From Anabaena sp. PCC 7108 (GTDB lineage Bacteria; Cyanobacteriota; Cyanobacteriia; Cyanobacteriales; Nostocaceae), in contig NZ_KB235896.1 in assembly GCF_000332135.1 (NCBI RefSeq), forward strand, positions 1,089,465-1,153,464: a stretch of DNA of 64,000 nucleotides, written 5' to 3'. Below the pieces are notes generated by a model, which saw only the letters and a list, made by a program, of their open reading frames with translations, did not search any database and was not told the origin of the DNA. Position 1 is the stretch's first letter. Each line of letters starts with the position of its first letter. Positions 16,849 through 26,074 of this stretch are shown piece by piece. Both the position numbers and the translations under genes were made by a program.

Positions 16849-19329
16849 TTAACTAACAACAACTGACTTTTTACTGTAATATTCTGTTTGAGCATAAACA
16901 CTAATTACAGTATCACCAATTAAGAAAAATGTCCCTTCCTGCTCAGATTTAGAAAACTGTAAATTGGGATATTGGCTAGCAAGTTCATCAGCAGTCATCG
17001 CTTTTGCAGACATTTCATCTGGTAACAAACCAGTCGCACCTATATAAAAGACTAAAGGAGAAATATTTTCTTGGTAAATTTTTTCTGTGTACTCTTCTAA
17101 TTTACCTTGTGCTGATGTCATCGCATTAATCATTTCCTGTTTATTTACAGTTGTACCAGCGTGTTTTGCTTGTAATAACAACCCTAAACTACCAGCACCA
17201 ATTTTGTTCAGAATTTCTGCAACTCTGCCATTTTGTTCAATTCCCAGAAAATCATCAAAAATCGGTTTCATCAAATCATCGACTTTGGTAAGTTTCATTC
17301 TCGCAGAAACTGCTTTAGCACGAACAGCGATATTTTCATTAAACGCTAGTTCAAAGGTAGGTTTAGGAAAAATTTCTCCCGTTTCTTTGTCATAAACTTC
17401 GTATCTTCTATCCAGAAACTGATTAGCAGAAGACAACTTACTAAAATTGATAATTTCCGTACCACCAATATCAATCTTATAACTCACTCTGGAGTCAACT
17501 GTACCGTCAGATAAAGCTGCTTTCAAGTCTGTATATTCGTTAGTAGTGGGAAAATTTAGATACAGACTTTTGGAGAGATAATGTTTTTTCAGTTCTTCTA
17601 TTTGCGCGGGAATAAATACATCTGATGCTTCCCGTAAATGAGCAGCAAGAATACTAGACACAACTTTTATTTCTGCTAATTGGGAAAACAATCCATCAAT
17701 AATGCTGTAAGTACCCTCAAAGCTAACCAAGGGTAAATTCTCTAACTCAATTGTGTATTCTTTTTGAAAATCAAATTCTTCTCCATCAATTACTCTCACT
17801 GCTTTTAAATCATCAAAGGCTTTTTTACTACTAATTTTTACTTTCAAAGCTTTGACATTAATTTCTCCATCACTGACAATAGTATAATTATTGAAAGTCG
17901 TTAAATCATTTAATAACACACCAGCCACTTCTGTAATTGCAGTTTTATCTTCAACTTTTACCAGCTTGACTTTTTGCTGAATTAGCATATTAATAGTCGC
18001 TGTGTTACGGTTAATATCAAAACTACCCATCTGCACATAATCACCTGGTTCAATATATTCTATTTCTAACCAAGGTTGAATTAACTCTCCATTTTCTCCC
18101 CGCACCCCATTAACACGCTTGACACCTTTTCTTTGGTAATTTGCTTGCAGATGTTTGAGGTTAATAATAATGTGTGAACGATGTTGTGATACAATATCAA
18201 TCAATGCCAAAATCGAGATTTTATCATTAACTTTCACATGATCTAATATTTCATGTTCTGCTAAAACATGAGGATAAAAGATAGCAATATCTAAATCTTG
18301 GGTAAATTTAGCAATGTCTTCATTTGTTAAAGCTTTCGCGTGTCTCGCTGTTAAAGTTGCATTAAAGGTACTAGCAAGCGCATATTTAGCAGTATTGAGA
18401 TTTCCATCTGCTAAATTAGCCTTAGCAAAAGCATAAACTGATTCATCATTTTGGACAACAGGAATATCTGTTAATTGAGTATAAGCATCTTTGGTAATTT
18501 GCTTATATTTATAGATATATGCCTCATCTTCCGGCTTCAGACCAAATATTTTCAAAGTTTGATTTGTGCCATTAATTTTCTTAGCACTGGGAGAGAAAAA
18601 CACCTGATAACTATAGTCACTAGCTAACGGTTCTTCTATAACTATTCCTGTCGCTTCTTTTAACACATTTCCGGTATTATAAAGAGCGTCATAAACTTCC
18701 TTAATATTACCAGCTTGCAGACAAGAACCAGAAACAGAATTAGCAATTTTGGCTAGAAATTTAAAATCAGAATAGGGAGAATACGCGATAGTGTTAACAA
18801 ACACATCCAATTTTTGCAAATCATTACAAATGGCTTCTATTGCTTTTGCTTCAGAATTAAAACTGCTATCATTAGCATAGCCGTCACTGTGTAAGGTAAT
18901 TGCTGTTAATTCATTAGGACGAATCAATTCTTGAGCTAATTTCAAAGATTGAGAAATACAAGTTGCACAACCAGCCTGAATTGCTTTAATTTTGGCAACA
19001 TACAATGAATCTGGCTGCATTACCTCTTTAATAGATATGCGCTGGAAATGACAAGTAACATCACCCTTAGAAGAATAAGAAATCAGACTAATCACTAATT
19101 CTGAATTACTGTATTCATCCAGAGTCAAAAGTTTAATTAAAGTTTCCTTTAAAGCCTCAATAGCGCCATACATTGAACCAGAACGATCAATAATAATGAT
19201 ACTATGAGCTATTATCTTTTTAGGAATAGCATCCGGCTTAATTTCCAAATTAATTTTTTCAGTTAAATAGAAAGCTTTTTCATTACCTGCTAAGTTGTAA
19301 ACAGTGAATTTGCTTTTTTGATTTGTCAT
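16849..19329 (-). CDS. Large VWA-domain protein of unknown role
   Basis: 826 residues. A von Willebrand factor A domain spans about 40-225 and has an intact MIDAS motif: Asp48, Ser50, Ser52 in IIDRSGSMYG, then TLHSDGYAND downstream. The rest (about 250-826) resembles no domain I can name; it is rich in beta-strand stretches and ends in a Lys/Ser segment. No signal peptide or membrane helix is visible, so a cytosolic scaffold or metal-dependent adhesion role is likely. It is transcribed alone, with a terminator after it and an Rpn remnant upstream. VWA proteins often work with an AAA ATPase (MoxR type), but none is next to this gene. Confidence 0.72.
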   Translation of the reverse strand: MTNQKSKFTVYNLAGNEKAFYLTEKINLEIKPDAIPKKIIAHSIIIIDRSGSMYGAIEALKETLIKLLTLDEYSNSELVISLISYSSKGDVTCHFQRISIKEVMQPDSLYVAKIKAIQAGCATCISQSLKLAQELIRPNELTAITLHSDGYANDSSFNSEAKAIEAICNDLQKLDVFVNTIAYSPYSDFKFLAKIANSVSGSCLQAGNIKEVYDALYNTGNVLKEATGIVIEEPLASDYSYQVFFSPSAKKINGTNQTLKIFGLKPEDEAYIYKYKQITKDAYTQLTDIPVVQNDESVYAFAKANLADGNLNTAKYALASTFNATLTARHAKALTNEDIAKFTQDLDIAIFYPHVLAEHEILDHVKVNDKISILALIDIVSQHRSHIIINLKHLQANYQRKGVKRVNGVRGENGELIQPWLEIEYIEPGDYVQMGSFDINRNTATINMLIQQKVKLVKVEDKTAITEVAGVLLNDLTTFNNYTIVSDGEINVKALKVKISSKKAFDDLKAVRVIDGEEFDFQKEYTIELENLPLVSFEGTYSIIDGLFSQLAEIKVVSSILAAHLREASDVFIPAQIEELKKHYLSKSLYLNFPTTNEYTDLKAALSDGTVDSRVSYKIDIGGTEIINFSKLSSANQFLDRRYEVYDKETGEIFPKPTFELAFNENIAVRAKAVSARMKLTKVDDLMKPIFDDFLGIEQNGRVAEILNKIGAGSLGLLLQAKHAGTTVNKQEMINAMTSAQGKLEEYTEKIYQENISPLVFYIGATGLLPDEMSAKAMTADELASQYPNLQFSKSEQEGTFFLIGDTVISVYAQTEYYSKKSVVVS

Positions 19330-19520
19330 AGTTGAAAATAGGAATTTTATACAGAATATATTCTATTTTAAACCAATTTATACCTTTATTGTCTAATTGT
19401 AATATCTTGTAAAAGCAAGATTTGTGAATAATTTTTATCCTAAAAAGATCATATTATTAGAAAATATATCCCCAACTTATTAAAAAAGTCAGGGATATTC
19501 CTATAAACATCGAAGTTACT

Positions 19521-19751
19521 TTAGTTAGAATTAGGATTTTCTATCTCCTTTTGTAAAGCTTGAACTTGTTCCAGAGATAATTCAGTAACTTCAGAAATTT
19601 GTTCTAAACTCATACCAATTCGCAACAAATTTAAAGCTAATTTTTTGGTTGCTTCAGCTATTCCTTCAACTTTACCTTTGGTGATACCTTTAGCTTCACC
19701 TTCAGCGAAACCTTCTTCCAGAATTTCTTGATATATCACTGAGTCTCGCAT
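19521..19751 (-). pseudogene. C-terminal remnant of an Rpn-type (PD-(D/E)XK) transposase-like protein
   Basis: A 76-residue frame reading SVIYQEILEEGFAEGEAKGITKGKVEGIAEAT followed by LALNLLRIGMSLEQISEVTELSLEQV. This is the standard C-terminal tail of the cyanobacterial Rpn/DUF4351 family, whose full proteins are about 250-300 residues with an N-terminal nuclease domain. That domain is absent: the frame starts at MRDS and nothing like it is seen in the 175 bp upstream. I infer a deletion remnant; a small expressed protein cannot be excluded. Confidence 0.7.
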
Positions 19752-19926
19752 AATTTCAACGAGTGTTTAATTATGAATTAATCCGCCCTTATCTTTCTTC
19801 ATCCGCGTTTATCTGTGTTCATCTGCGTTCAATTATTCTTCAAACCGTGATTTTTAAGTACAAAAATACTACTCAAATATCAAGTTAAGATCAAGAAGAC
19901 TTTACACTTCTTAATTCTTAGGGAAC

Positions 19927-21435
19927 ATGGCGCGAGATTTACGGGGATTCATCAAAATTTTGGAAGAAAGAGGACAATTAAAGCGAATTTCGGCTTTAGT
20001 TGACCCGGATATGGAAATTGCAGAGATTTCCAACCGAATGCTACAAAAAGGTGGACCGGGGTTGTTGTTTGAAAACGTCAAAGGTGCATCCTTTCCCGTT
20101 GCGGTAAATTTAATGGGGACGGTGGAAAGGATATGCTGGGCTATGAATATGGAAAAACCAGAGGAGTTGGAAACCCTGGGAAAGAAGCTGAGTATGCTTC
20201 AGCAACCCAAACCACCAAAAAAGATTTCCCAAGCCATAGATTTTGGTAAAGTGCTGTTTGATGTTGTCAAAGCCAAACCGGGAAGAGATTTTTTCCCCGC
20301 TTGTCAGCAGGTGGTTGTGGAAGGTGATGATTTAGATTTAAATAAGTTACCTTTAATACGTCCTTACCCGGGAGATGCCGGAAAGATAATCACACTGGGA
20401 TTGGTAATTACTAGGGATTGTGAGACGGGTACGCCAAATGTAGGTGTGTATCGTTTACAACTGCAATCCAACAACACTATGACCGTACACTGGTTATCGG
20501 TGCGGGGGGGCGCGAGACATTTACGCAAAGCGGCAGAACGTGGTAAAAAATTAGAAGTGGCGATCGCTCTCGGTGTCGATCCTTTAATCATTATGGCAGC
20601 TGCCACACCTATTCCTGTAGATTTATCAGAATGGTTATTTGCGGGACTTTATGGCGGTTCTGGAGTCCAATTAGCCAAGTGTAAAACGGTAGATTTAGAA
20701 GTTCCCGCAGATTCAGAATTTGTTTTAGAGGGAACTATTACCCCTGGGGAAGTTTTACCCGATGGACCCTTTGGCGATCATATGGGATATTATGGCGGTG
20801 TGGAAGATTCGCCTTTGGTGCGGTTTCAGTGTATGACACACCGCAAAGATCCAATTTATCTTACCACCTTTAGCGGTCGTCCACCCAAAGAAGAGGCAAT
20901 GATGGCGATCGCACTCAACCGCATCTATACCCCAATTTTACGCCAACAAGTATCGGAAATAGTCGATTTCTTCCTACCAATGGAAGCATTAAGTTATAAA
21001 GCGGCGATTATTTCTATTGATAAAGCATATCCCGGACAAGCAAGACGAGCAGCTTTAGCTTTTTGGAGTGCCTTACCGCAATTCACATATACTAAATTTG
21101 TGATTGTTGTGGATAAAGATATCAACATTCGTGATCCGCGTCAAGTCGTCTGGGCAATTAGTTCTAAAGTTGACCCTTCACGGGATGTATTCATATTACC
21201 AAATACCCCCTTTGACACCTTAGATTTTGCTAGTGAAAAACTCGGTTTAGGTGGGAGAATGGGAATTGATGCAACCACCAAAATTCCCCCAGAAACAGAA
21301 CATGAATGGGGTGAACCTTTAGAGTCAGATGCTGATGTTTCCGCAATGGTAGAAAGACGTTGGGCTGAATACGGTTTAGGAGATTTAAAACTAGGAGAAG
21401 TTGATCCAAATTTGTTTGGTTATGATATGAAATAA
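19927..21435 (+). CDS. UbiD-family decarboxylase
   Basis: 502 residues. The start MARDLRGFIKILEERGQLKRI, and blocks such as FGDHMGYYGGVEDSPLVRF and TTFSGRPPKEEAMMAIAL, identify the UbiD family of prenylated-FMN-dependent decarboxylases. The length equals that of cyanobacterial homologues proposed to act in plastoquinone synthesis (4-hydroxybenzoate-derived head group). The Glu-Arg-Glu catalytic set was not mapped residue by residue. It would need a UbiX-type prenyltransferase encoded elsewhere. It is monocistronic and ends in a GC-rich hairpin shared with the convergent dioxygenase gene. Confidence 0.9.
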   Translation: MARDLRGFIKILEERGQLKRISALVDPDMEIAEISNRMLQKGGPGLLFENVKGASFPVAVNLMGTVERICWAMNMEKPEELETLGKKLSMLQQPKPPKKISQAIDFGKVLFDVVKAKPGRDFFPACQQVVVEGDDLDLNKLPLIRPYPGDAGKIITLGLVITRDCETGTPNVGVYRLQLQSNNTMTVHWLSVRGGARHLRKAAERGKKLEVAIALGVDPLIIMAAATPIPVDLSEWLFAGLYGGSGVQLAKCKTVDLEVPADSEFVLEGTITPGEVLPDGPFGDHMGYYGGVEDSPLVRFQCMTHRKDPIYLTTFSGRPPKEEAMMAIALNRIYTPILRQQVSEIVDFFLPMEALSYKAAIISIDKAYPGQARRAALAFWSALPQFTYTKFVIVVDKDINIRDPRQVVWAISSKVDPSRDVFILPNTPFDTLDFASEKLGLGGRMGIDATTKIPPETEHEWGEPLESDADVSAMVERRWAEYGLGDLKLGEVDPNLFGYDMK

Positions 21436-21448
21436 TATCGAAACTTAC

Positions 21449-21466
21449 CCCTCCTTTACGGGAGGG
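21449..21466. terminator. Hairpin between convergent ubiD-like and tauD-like genes
   Basis: CCCTCCT and GGGAGGG pair over 7 bp with loop TTAC, 14 bp after the UbiD stop. The following sequence is AT-rich without a long T-run, so it may work as a bidirectional stop. Confidence 0.5.
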
Positions 21467-21482
21467 AGATTTGATATTAATA

Positions 21483-22358
21483 TTAAAAACCTGGAGAACA
21501 TAACCGGATATAAATTTCTCGATTTTTATCGGTAAAAGCCCTTCTTCCGTGCATAATTCTCGTATTATCAATCATGAGAATATCACCTTTTTGCCAGGAA
21601 ATATTGGTAGTAAGTCTTTCTGCTATTTCATTCAATTCATCCATAAGTTCATTAGAAATTTTTGAATCATCATCAAACTTCAAAACATCAGGATTTAACT
21701 GCATCGCTGGTAAAAGGCTATTAATAAAAACCTGATATTTTCCACATCTGCTAGGGATAACTACTGGACAAAGATATTCCAAGATAATTGATTGATCTTC
21801 ATATATAGTCAAATGTGTATCATTGCTTTTACACATTTCTTCTAACTCATTCACATCATCAGTTTTATATTTTTTCTGCCATTCCTCTTTCTGCATTTTG
21901 GCAGTAAACTTGAGCTTTTTATGACGGAATAACTCCTTAGTTGAATTACTCAGTTCTGCAAAAAATTGCCTACCATCACACACAGTTGTTTCCCCATCTT
22001 TTGAAGCAGGATTAGCACAGAAAAACCATAACATCAAAGGAATATTTTTCTGATAGTACATTTCTCCATGCAACTTAATCTCTGTCTGGAAATCATTGAC
22101 ACTTAAAAGGGTATTATCTCCATTAATTACCCTTCTATTGAAAGCACCCCCAGCATAATCTAAAAAATCAGTACTGAATAAATTGCTAAATTCTCTAAAA
22201 ATGTCAGCATCAGTTGCAAATCCTCTCAATAGAAGAACCCCATATTCCTGATATAGGCTAATAATTGTTTCTCTGTCTATTTCCCAGATGCTTGTATTAT
22301 CTACGTTAACAATTTGTTGACCTATTCTTTCGGAGACTGGTTGTGTAGTGATATTCAT
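21483..22358 (-). CDS. TauD/TfdA-type Fe(II)/2-oxoglutarate dioxygenase
   Basis: 291 residues from ATG 22358 (MNITTQPVSERIGQQI); a TTG at 22406 would add 16. The iron ligands are His97 and Glu99 in KLHGEMYY (H-x-E, as in clavaminate synthase-like members, rather than H-x-D) and the distal His in NTRIMHGRRAF; the following Arg in IYIRLCSPGF would bind 2-oxoglutarate. The family hydroxylates or halogenates small molecules, often in natural-product or sulfonate pathways. There are no biosynthetic neighbours here, so no substrate can be proposed. It is AT-rich and converges on the UbiD gene. Confidence 0.82.
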   Translation of the reverse strand: MNITTQPVSERIGQQIVNVDNTSIWEIDRETIISLYQEYGVLLLRGFATDADIFREFSNLFSTDFLDYAGGAFNRRVINGDNTLLSVNDFQTEIKLHGEMYYQKNIPLMLWFFCANPASKDGETTVCDGRQFFAELSNSTKELFRHKKLKFTAKMQKEEWQKKYKTDDVNELEEMCKSNDTHLTIYEDQSIILEYLCPVVIPSRCGKYQVFINSLLPAMQLNPDVLKFDDDSKISNELMDELNEIAERLTTNISWQKGDILMIDNTRIMHGRRAFTDKNREIYIRLCSPGF

Positions 22359-22588
22359 ACTAATTAACAAAGGTTTGTCAAAGTTAAAATTTACTGCTAT
22401 CTGCAATTACAAGCTATAGCAAAAGCTTACACTCAATCTTATCATAGAGTTTCATTTACAAGTATCTACAATAAGTCTTACATGAAACAGATCAACCTAC
22501 CAAATAAGGAAGATAGGGTGCTATGTATTTACGCAAATCACATATTTTCATACAATAAGTCAAACAAAGTAACGCAGAACTATAATAA

Positions 22589-24184
22589 ATGGATTGGATT
22601 ACCCTGCTGCGATCGCTACAGTCTGACTTTCTGAAAAGATTAACATCTGGTAGTTTACTTCACTGTGAAACCCCAAGTCAACATAGTGAATTAACTATCA
22701 TATCTGGAGAAAGATTAAAAACATTAAGAGATTTTTGCTGGTTAATGGCGGAAAAATATAAGCGCACTTCACCAGTTCGTGATGTTTTTATTAATAATCT
22801 GAAAGGTAAATTAGGAGAAGAAGTAGTCAAAGAACGTTTAGCAGATTTTATTACTGAAATTGATTATGAAAAACGGTTAGGTGGTGATGGGAAAAGTGAT
22901 TTTACTCTCACATCTGACTCTTCTATTGGCCTTGAAGTCAAATCTCGTCACGGTACTATTGAGAAAGTTAGATGGTCAGTTGGTTCAGAAGAAGTAGCCA
23001 AAAATGCGGTTATCATCTGTATTTTGATTCAAGAAGAAGTACATGAAGCCCAATCTAAATATCACCTTTTTTTAGCTGGATTTCTCCCTACTCAAATGAT
23101 TAAATTGAAAACTGGAAAAATTTCTTTTGGCATAAGTCAATTGCTATATGCTGGAGGTTTATGGTACTATCTAGAACAATTACAGGCTTCTAACAAGCAT
23201 GATAATCATGCACTTAAACCAGAAAAAACTCTATCTACTCAGCAATTATTTAAGCCAAATTTGCCACTAGAAATACATAAACTTTCAGCACCAGATTTAC
23301 ATATCAATTATATAAAAACAGGTGATCAATATTTCAGGAAAGGCGAGTATGCAGCCGCAATTAATAACTACAATCAAGCCTTAAAACTTAAACCTTATGA
23401 TGCTGATATTTATTATAGACTGGGTTTAGTTTATTATCAATTAGGGGATTCTCAAGCAGCAATTGCAAATTACAATCAGGCTATTAATATTGACATTAAT
23501 AATGGTAAAGCTTATCATAAAAGAGGTTTAGCTTATTATCAACTAAGTAAATATCAAGCGGCAATTGCAGATTATACCCAAGCAATCAGAATTAATCCTG
23601 ATATTGCCACTAATTACAAAAACCGTGGTGATGCTCGTTCTCAGATTGGCGATAATCAAGGAGCAATTGAGGATTACACTCAGGCAATTAAAATTAATCC
23701 TCATTATGCCACTAATTACAAAAATGGAGGAATTGATCGCTATATTCTAGATAATCAGCAAAAATTAATTCATACTAAAATTGCTCCTGATGATGCCATT
23801 GCTTATAAAAATAGAGGTGATACTCGTTCTGATTTAGGAGACTTTGAAGGTGCAATTGCAGATTATACTCAGGCAATCCAAATTAATTCTCATGATGTTG
23901 ATGCTTATTATAACCGAGGTAATGCCAATTCAGATTTAGGAAACTATGAGGCGGCTATAGATGACTTTAGCATAGTGATTAAAATCAATTTTAATTATAC
24001 AGATGCTTATTATAATCGTGGTAATGCCAGATTGGGAATAGGAGAAAAGCAGGGAGCGATTGAGGATTTTCAGAAAGCAGCAGACTTATATTGGCAAGAA
24101 GGAAAGTTAGCAGAATATCAAGATACACGTGCTAGAATTTTAGATTTAGAAATAGAAAAATCTTTAGATATTTTAAATTTCTGA
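22589..24184 (+). CDS. PD-(D/E)XK-like domain fused to TPR repeats, paralogue 2 (ExK form)
   Basis: 531 residues, paralogue of the protein at 14793-15962. The N-terminal domain (about 1-190) shares QHSELTIISGERL, GKLGEEVVKERLADF and GGDGKSDFTLTSDSSIGLEVKSRHG. Here the catalytic triad pattern is complete, Asp ... E-V-K, where the other copy has Q-V-K. A linker (about 205-245) leads to eight or so TPR units. One unit near residue 375-410 is degenerate (NGGIDRYILDNQQKLIHT). There is no signal peptide, so it is probably cytosolic. It stands alone and is followed by MITE A. A nuclease-like sensor or effector role is only an inference. Confidence 0.78.
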   Translation: MDWITLLRSLQSDFLKRLTSGSLLHCETPSQHSELTIISGERLKTLRDFCWLMAEKYKRTSPVRDVFINNLKGKLGEEVVKERLADFITEIDYEKRLGGDGKSDFTLTSDSSIGLEVKSRHGTIEKVRWSVGSEEVAKNAVIICILIQEEVHEAQSKYHLFLAGFLPTQMIKLKTGKISFGISQLLYAGGLWYYLEQLQASNKHDNHALKPEKTLSTQQLFKPNLPLEIHKLSAPDLHINYIKTGDQYFRKGEYAAAINNYNQALKLKPYDADIYYRLGLVYYQLGDSQAAIANYNQAINIDINNGKAYHKRGLAYYQLSKYQAAIADYTQAIRINPDIATNYKNRGDARSQIGDNQGAIEDYTQAIKINPHYATNYKNGGIDRYILDNQQKLIHTKIAPDDAIAYKNRGDTRSDLGDFEGAIADYTQAIQINSHDVDAYYNRGNANSDLGNYEAAIDDFSIVIKINFNYTDAYYNRGNARLGIGEKQGAIEDFQKAADLYWQEGKLAEYQDTRARILDLEIEKSLDILNF

Positions 24185-24218
24185 AAAATACCAATACTTT
24201 CCAGAAATAGTACTAAAC

Positions 24219-24418
24219 TAGGACTTACGCATTGACAAGATTCCTCAAATATGTAATATGAATTATATTTCTTGTAGGGTGCGTCAGACACGATATTTTC
24301 ACAAAAAACAGATTCTCTCTATCTGACGCACCTTACTCAATAAGTTATTCCCAAAGGCGAAAACGACGCAATTTCGTTCATTCACATCATGGCAGATTCG
24401 TACAGTGCGTAAGTCCTA
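24219..24418. mobile_element. MITE-like element A, copy 1 (200 bp)
   Basis: A perfect 13-bp terminal inverted repeat, TAGGACTTACGCA/TGCGTAAGTCCTA, with TA at each border as expected for a TA target site. An inner inverted repeat, GGTGCGTCAGA (24278-24288) and TCTGACGCACC (24322-24332), gives a large hairpin. Related copies are at 59944-60129 (reverse orientation) and 39764-39976 (5' truncated). It has no coding capacity; the TA borders suggest mobilisation by an IS630/Tc1-type transposase elsewhere. Confidence 0.85.
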
Positions 24419-24868
24419 TAAACCTTTATTTTTTCTGAGTACGCGCAGAATTTTTGTCGTAGAGAGCGATTTATCCCTCTCTTACCAGGTTTGATAGGGC
24501 TTTAGCCCCTACTACTTAATTTACTACTTAATTACTTCTCAAAAAAAACTCAACCCATCTCTGCGTATCCGTATTAGCCCTAGTGATAATTATTCGGATG
24601 GATACTTTATGAGAGGTATACGCAATATGTGTGTATTAGTAGTGTGTAGTGATAAACAAACAATTAAAGTGTTTATACGGATTTTTATATTACTATAATG
24701 TATGCTATCGTTTATATTGCTTATATAAAGAGCAAACATCATTAAATTAACATTTTTTTATAAATTCATACTTAATTACCTAAACTTAAACTAAAGTTAA
24801 TCTAAAAAGTATTTATACTTTAGAAATAAATGATACAAGTAAATAGTTCATGGATTAGCTAAAAAATC
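24419..24868. other. Intergenic region upstream of the PatA-like gene
   Basis: 450 bp without a gene. The first part holds short dispersed-type sequence (GATAGGGCTTTAGCCCCTAC, a small hairpin at about 24493-24512). The second part, from about 24640, is very AT-rich and probably holds the promoter of the PatA-like regulator. Confidence 0.4.
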
Positions 24869-26056
24869 ATGAAATTGGATACATTATTGCAAGAATTTAA
24901 AAAATGTAGTCTATTGCAATACAATGGAAAGCTATGTATTCAGGATTTACAGGGAACTAACTGGAATTTCTATTATCAATTAGGACAGATAGTTTGGGCA
25001 ACAGGAGGATTACATCCTCGTAGACGTTGGCTAAGAAATATGAATTTAATTTGCCCAGAAATTAATATTAACAAAATTGAACTACGGGATGAAAATATCT
25101 TAGTTGATTATTGGGATTATCTACTGCTAGAAAATTTATATCACACACGTCAGATCAAGCAAGAACAATTTAATGATTTTGTTACAAATACTGTAGGGGA
25201 AATTTTATTTGATTTAGCACAACAAGCAAGTGTTGCTCATTTAAGTTGTGAAATCAACCAAGATACAATTTTCAAAGCACTGATGATTTCCACAAGTACA
25301 AATATGTTTATTAAGGAAATGCAAGATGCTTGGTATGATTGGTCAGAAGCTGGTTTAAAGAGAATTTCTCCTAATTTAGCACCAATTATAAAAAATCCTG
25401 AAAAACTCAGACAAGAAGTAAGTAAAGGTTTTTACACAAACTTTGAGAGATTAATAAATGGCCAACATACCCTATGGGATTTAGCTGTAAAAATGAATAA
25501 AAGTGTTTTGGCTGTCACTAATTCATTGAGGCTATTTATAGATAAAGGAATTGTTGAACTTATAGAAATACCTGATTTGCCATCATCAATAACAGCACTT
25601 CAAAACAGCCTTAATTATAAACATAATAAACAGCTAGATCAAAAAAATACTCCTCTCATTGCCTGTATTGATGATAGTATTTTAGTGTGTAAAATATTAG
25701 AGCGTATTATTGTATCTAACGGAATGAGATTTATTGGTATTCAAGATACTTTAGAAGCTCTACCGACATTAATTCAGCATAGACCAAACATGATATTTTT
25801 GGATTTGATTATGCCACTTAATAGTGGTTATCAAATTTGTGAACAATTGCGACGCTGTTCTTGTTTTGCTAATACACCAATTATTATCTTAACAGGTAGT
25901 GAAGGTGTTTTTGATAGATTTAGGTCTAAGGTATTTGGAGCGAATGGTTTTATGAACAAACCTATTTATAATGACAAAGTCATGCAGATAGTTCATAAGC
26001 ATTTACAGATTAAATCACCAGAGATAAATATATCTGAGTTGGTCGTTCATGATTAA
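24869..26056 (+). CDS. PatA-like response regulator (PATAN + REC)
   Basis: 395 residues. The N-terminal PATAN/DUF4388-like region reads LLQYNGKLCIQDL ... WNFYYQLGQIVWATGGLHPRRRW, the pattern of Anabaena PatA and its paralogues. The middle segment (about 100-240) is helical. The C-terminal receiver domain (about 262-380) has the acidic pair in ACIDDS, the phospho-acceptor Asp in IFLDLIMP, Thr in IILTGS and Lys in MNKPIY. PatA controls heterocyst pattern in Anabaena, while paralogues act in phototaxis or surface behaviour; which role applies here cannot be told, so no symbol is given. It has no output DNA-binding domain, so it should work by protein contacts. Confidence 0.87.
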   Translation: MKLDTLLQEFKKCSLLQYNGKLCIQDLQGTNWNFYYQLGQIVWATGGLHPRRRWLRNMNLICPEININKIELRDENILVDYWDYLLLENLYHTRQIKQEQFNDFVTNTVGEILFDLAQQASVAHLSCEINQDTIFKALMISTSTNMFIKEMQDAWYDWSEAGLKRISPNLAPIIKNPEKLRQEVSKGFYTNFERLINGQHTLWDLAVKMNKSVLAVTNSLRLFIDKGIVELIEIPDLPSSITALQNSLNYKHNKQLDQKNTPLIACIDDSILVCKILERIIVSNGMRFIGIQDTLEALPTLIQHRPNMIFLDLIMPLNSGYQICEQLRRCSCFANTPIIILTGSEGVFDRFRSKVFGANGFMNKPIYNDKVMQIVHKHLQIKSPEINISELVVHD

Positions 26057-26074
26057 AATATTCTCTTAAACAAA

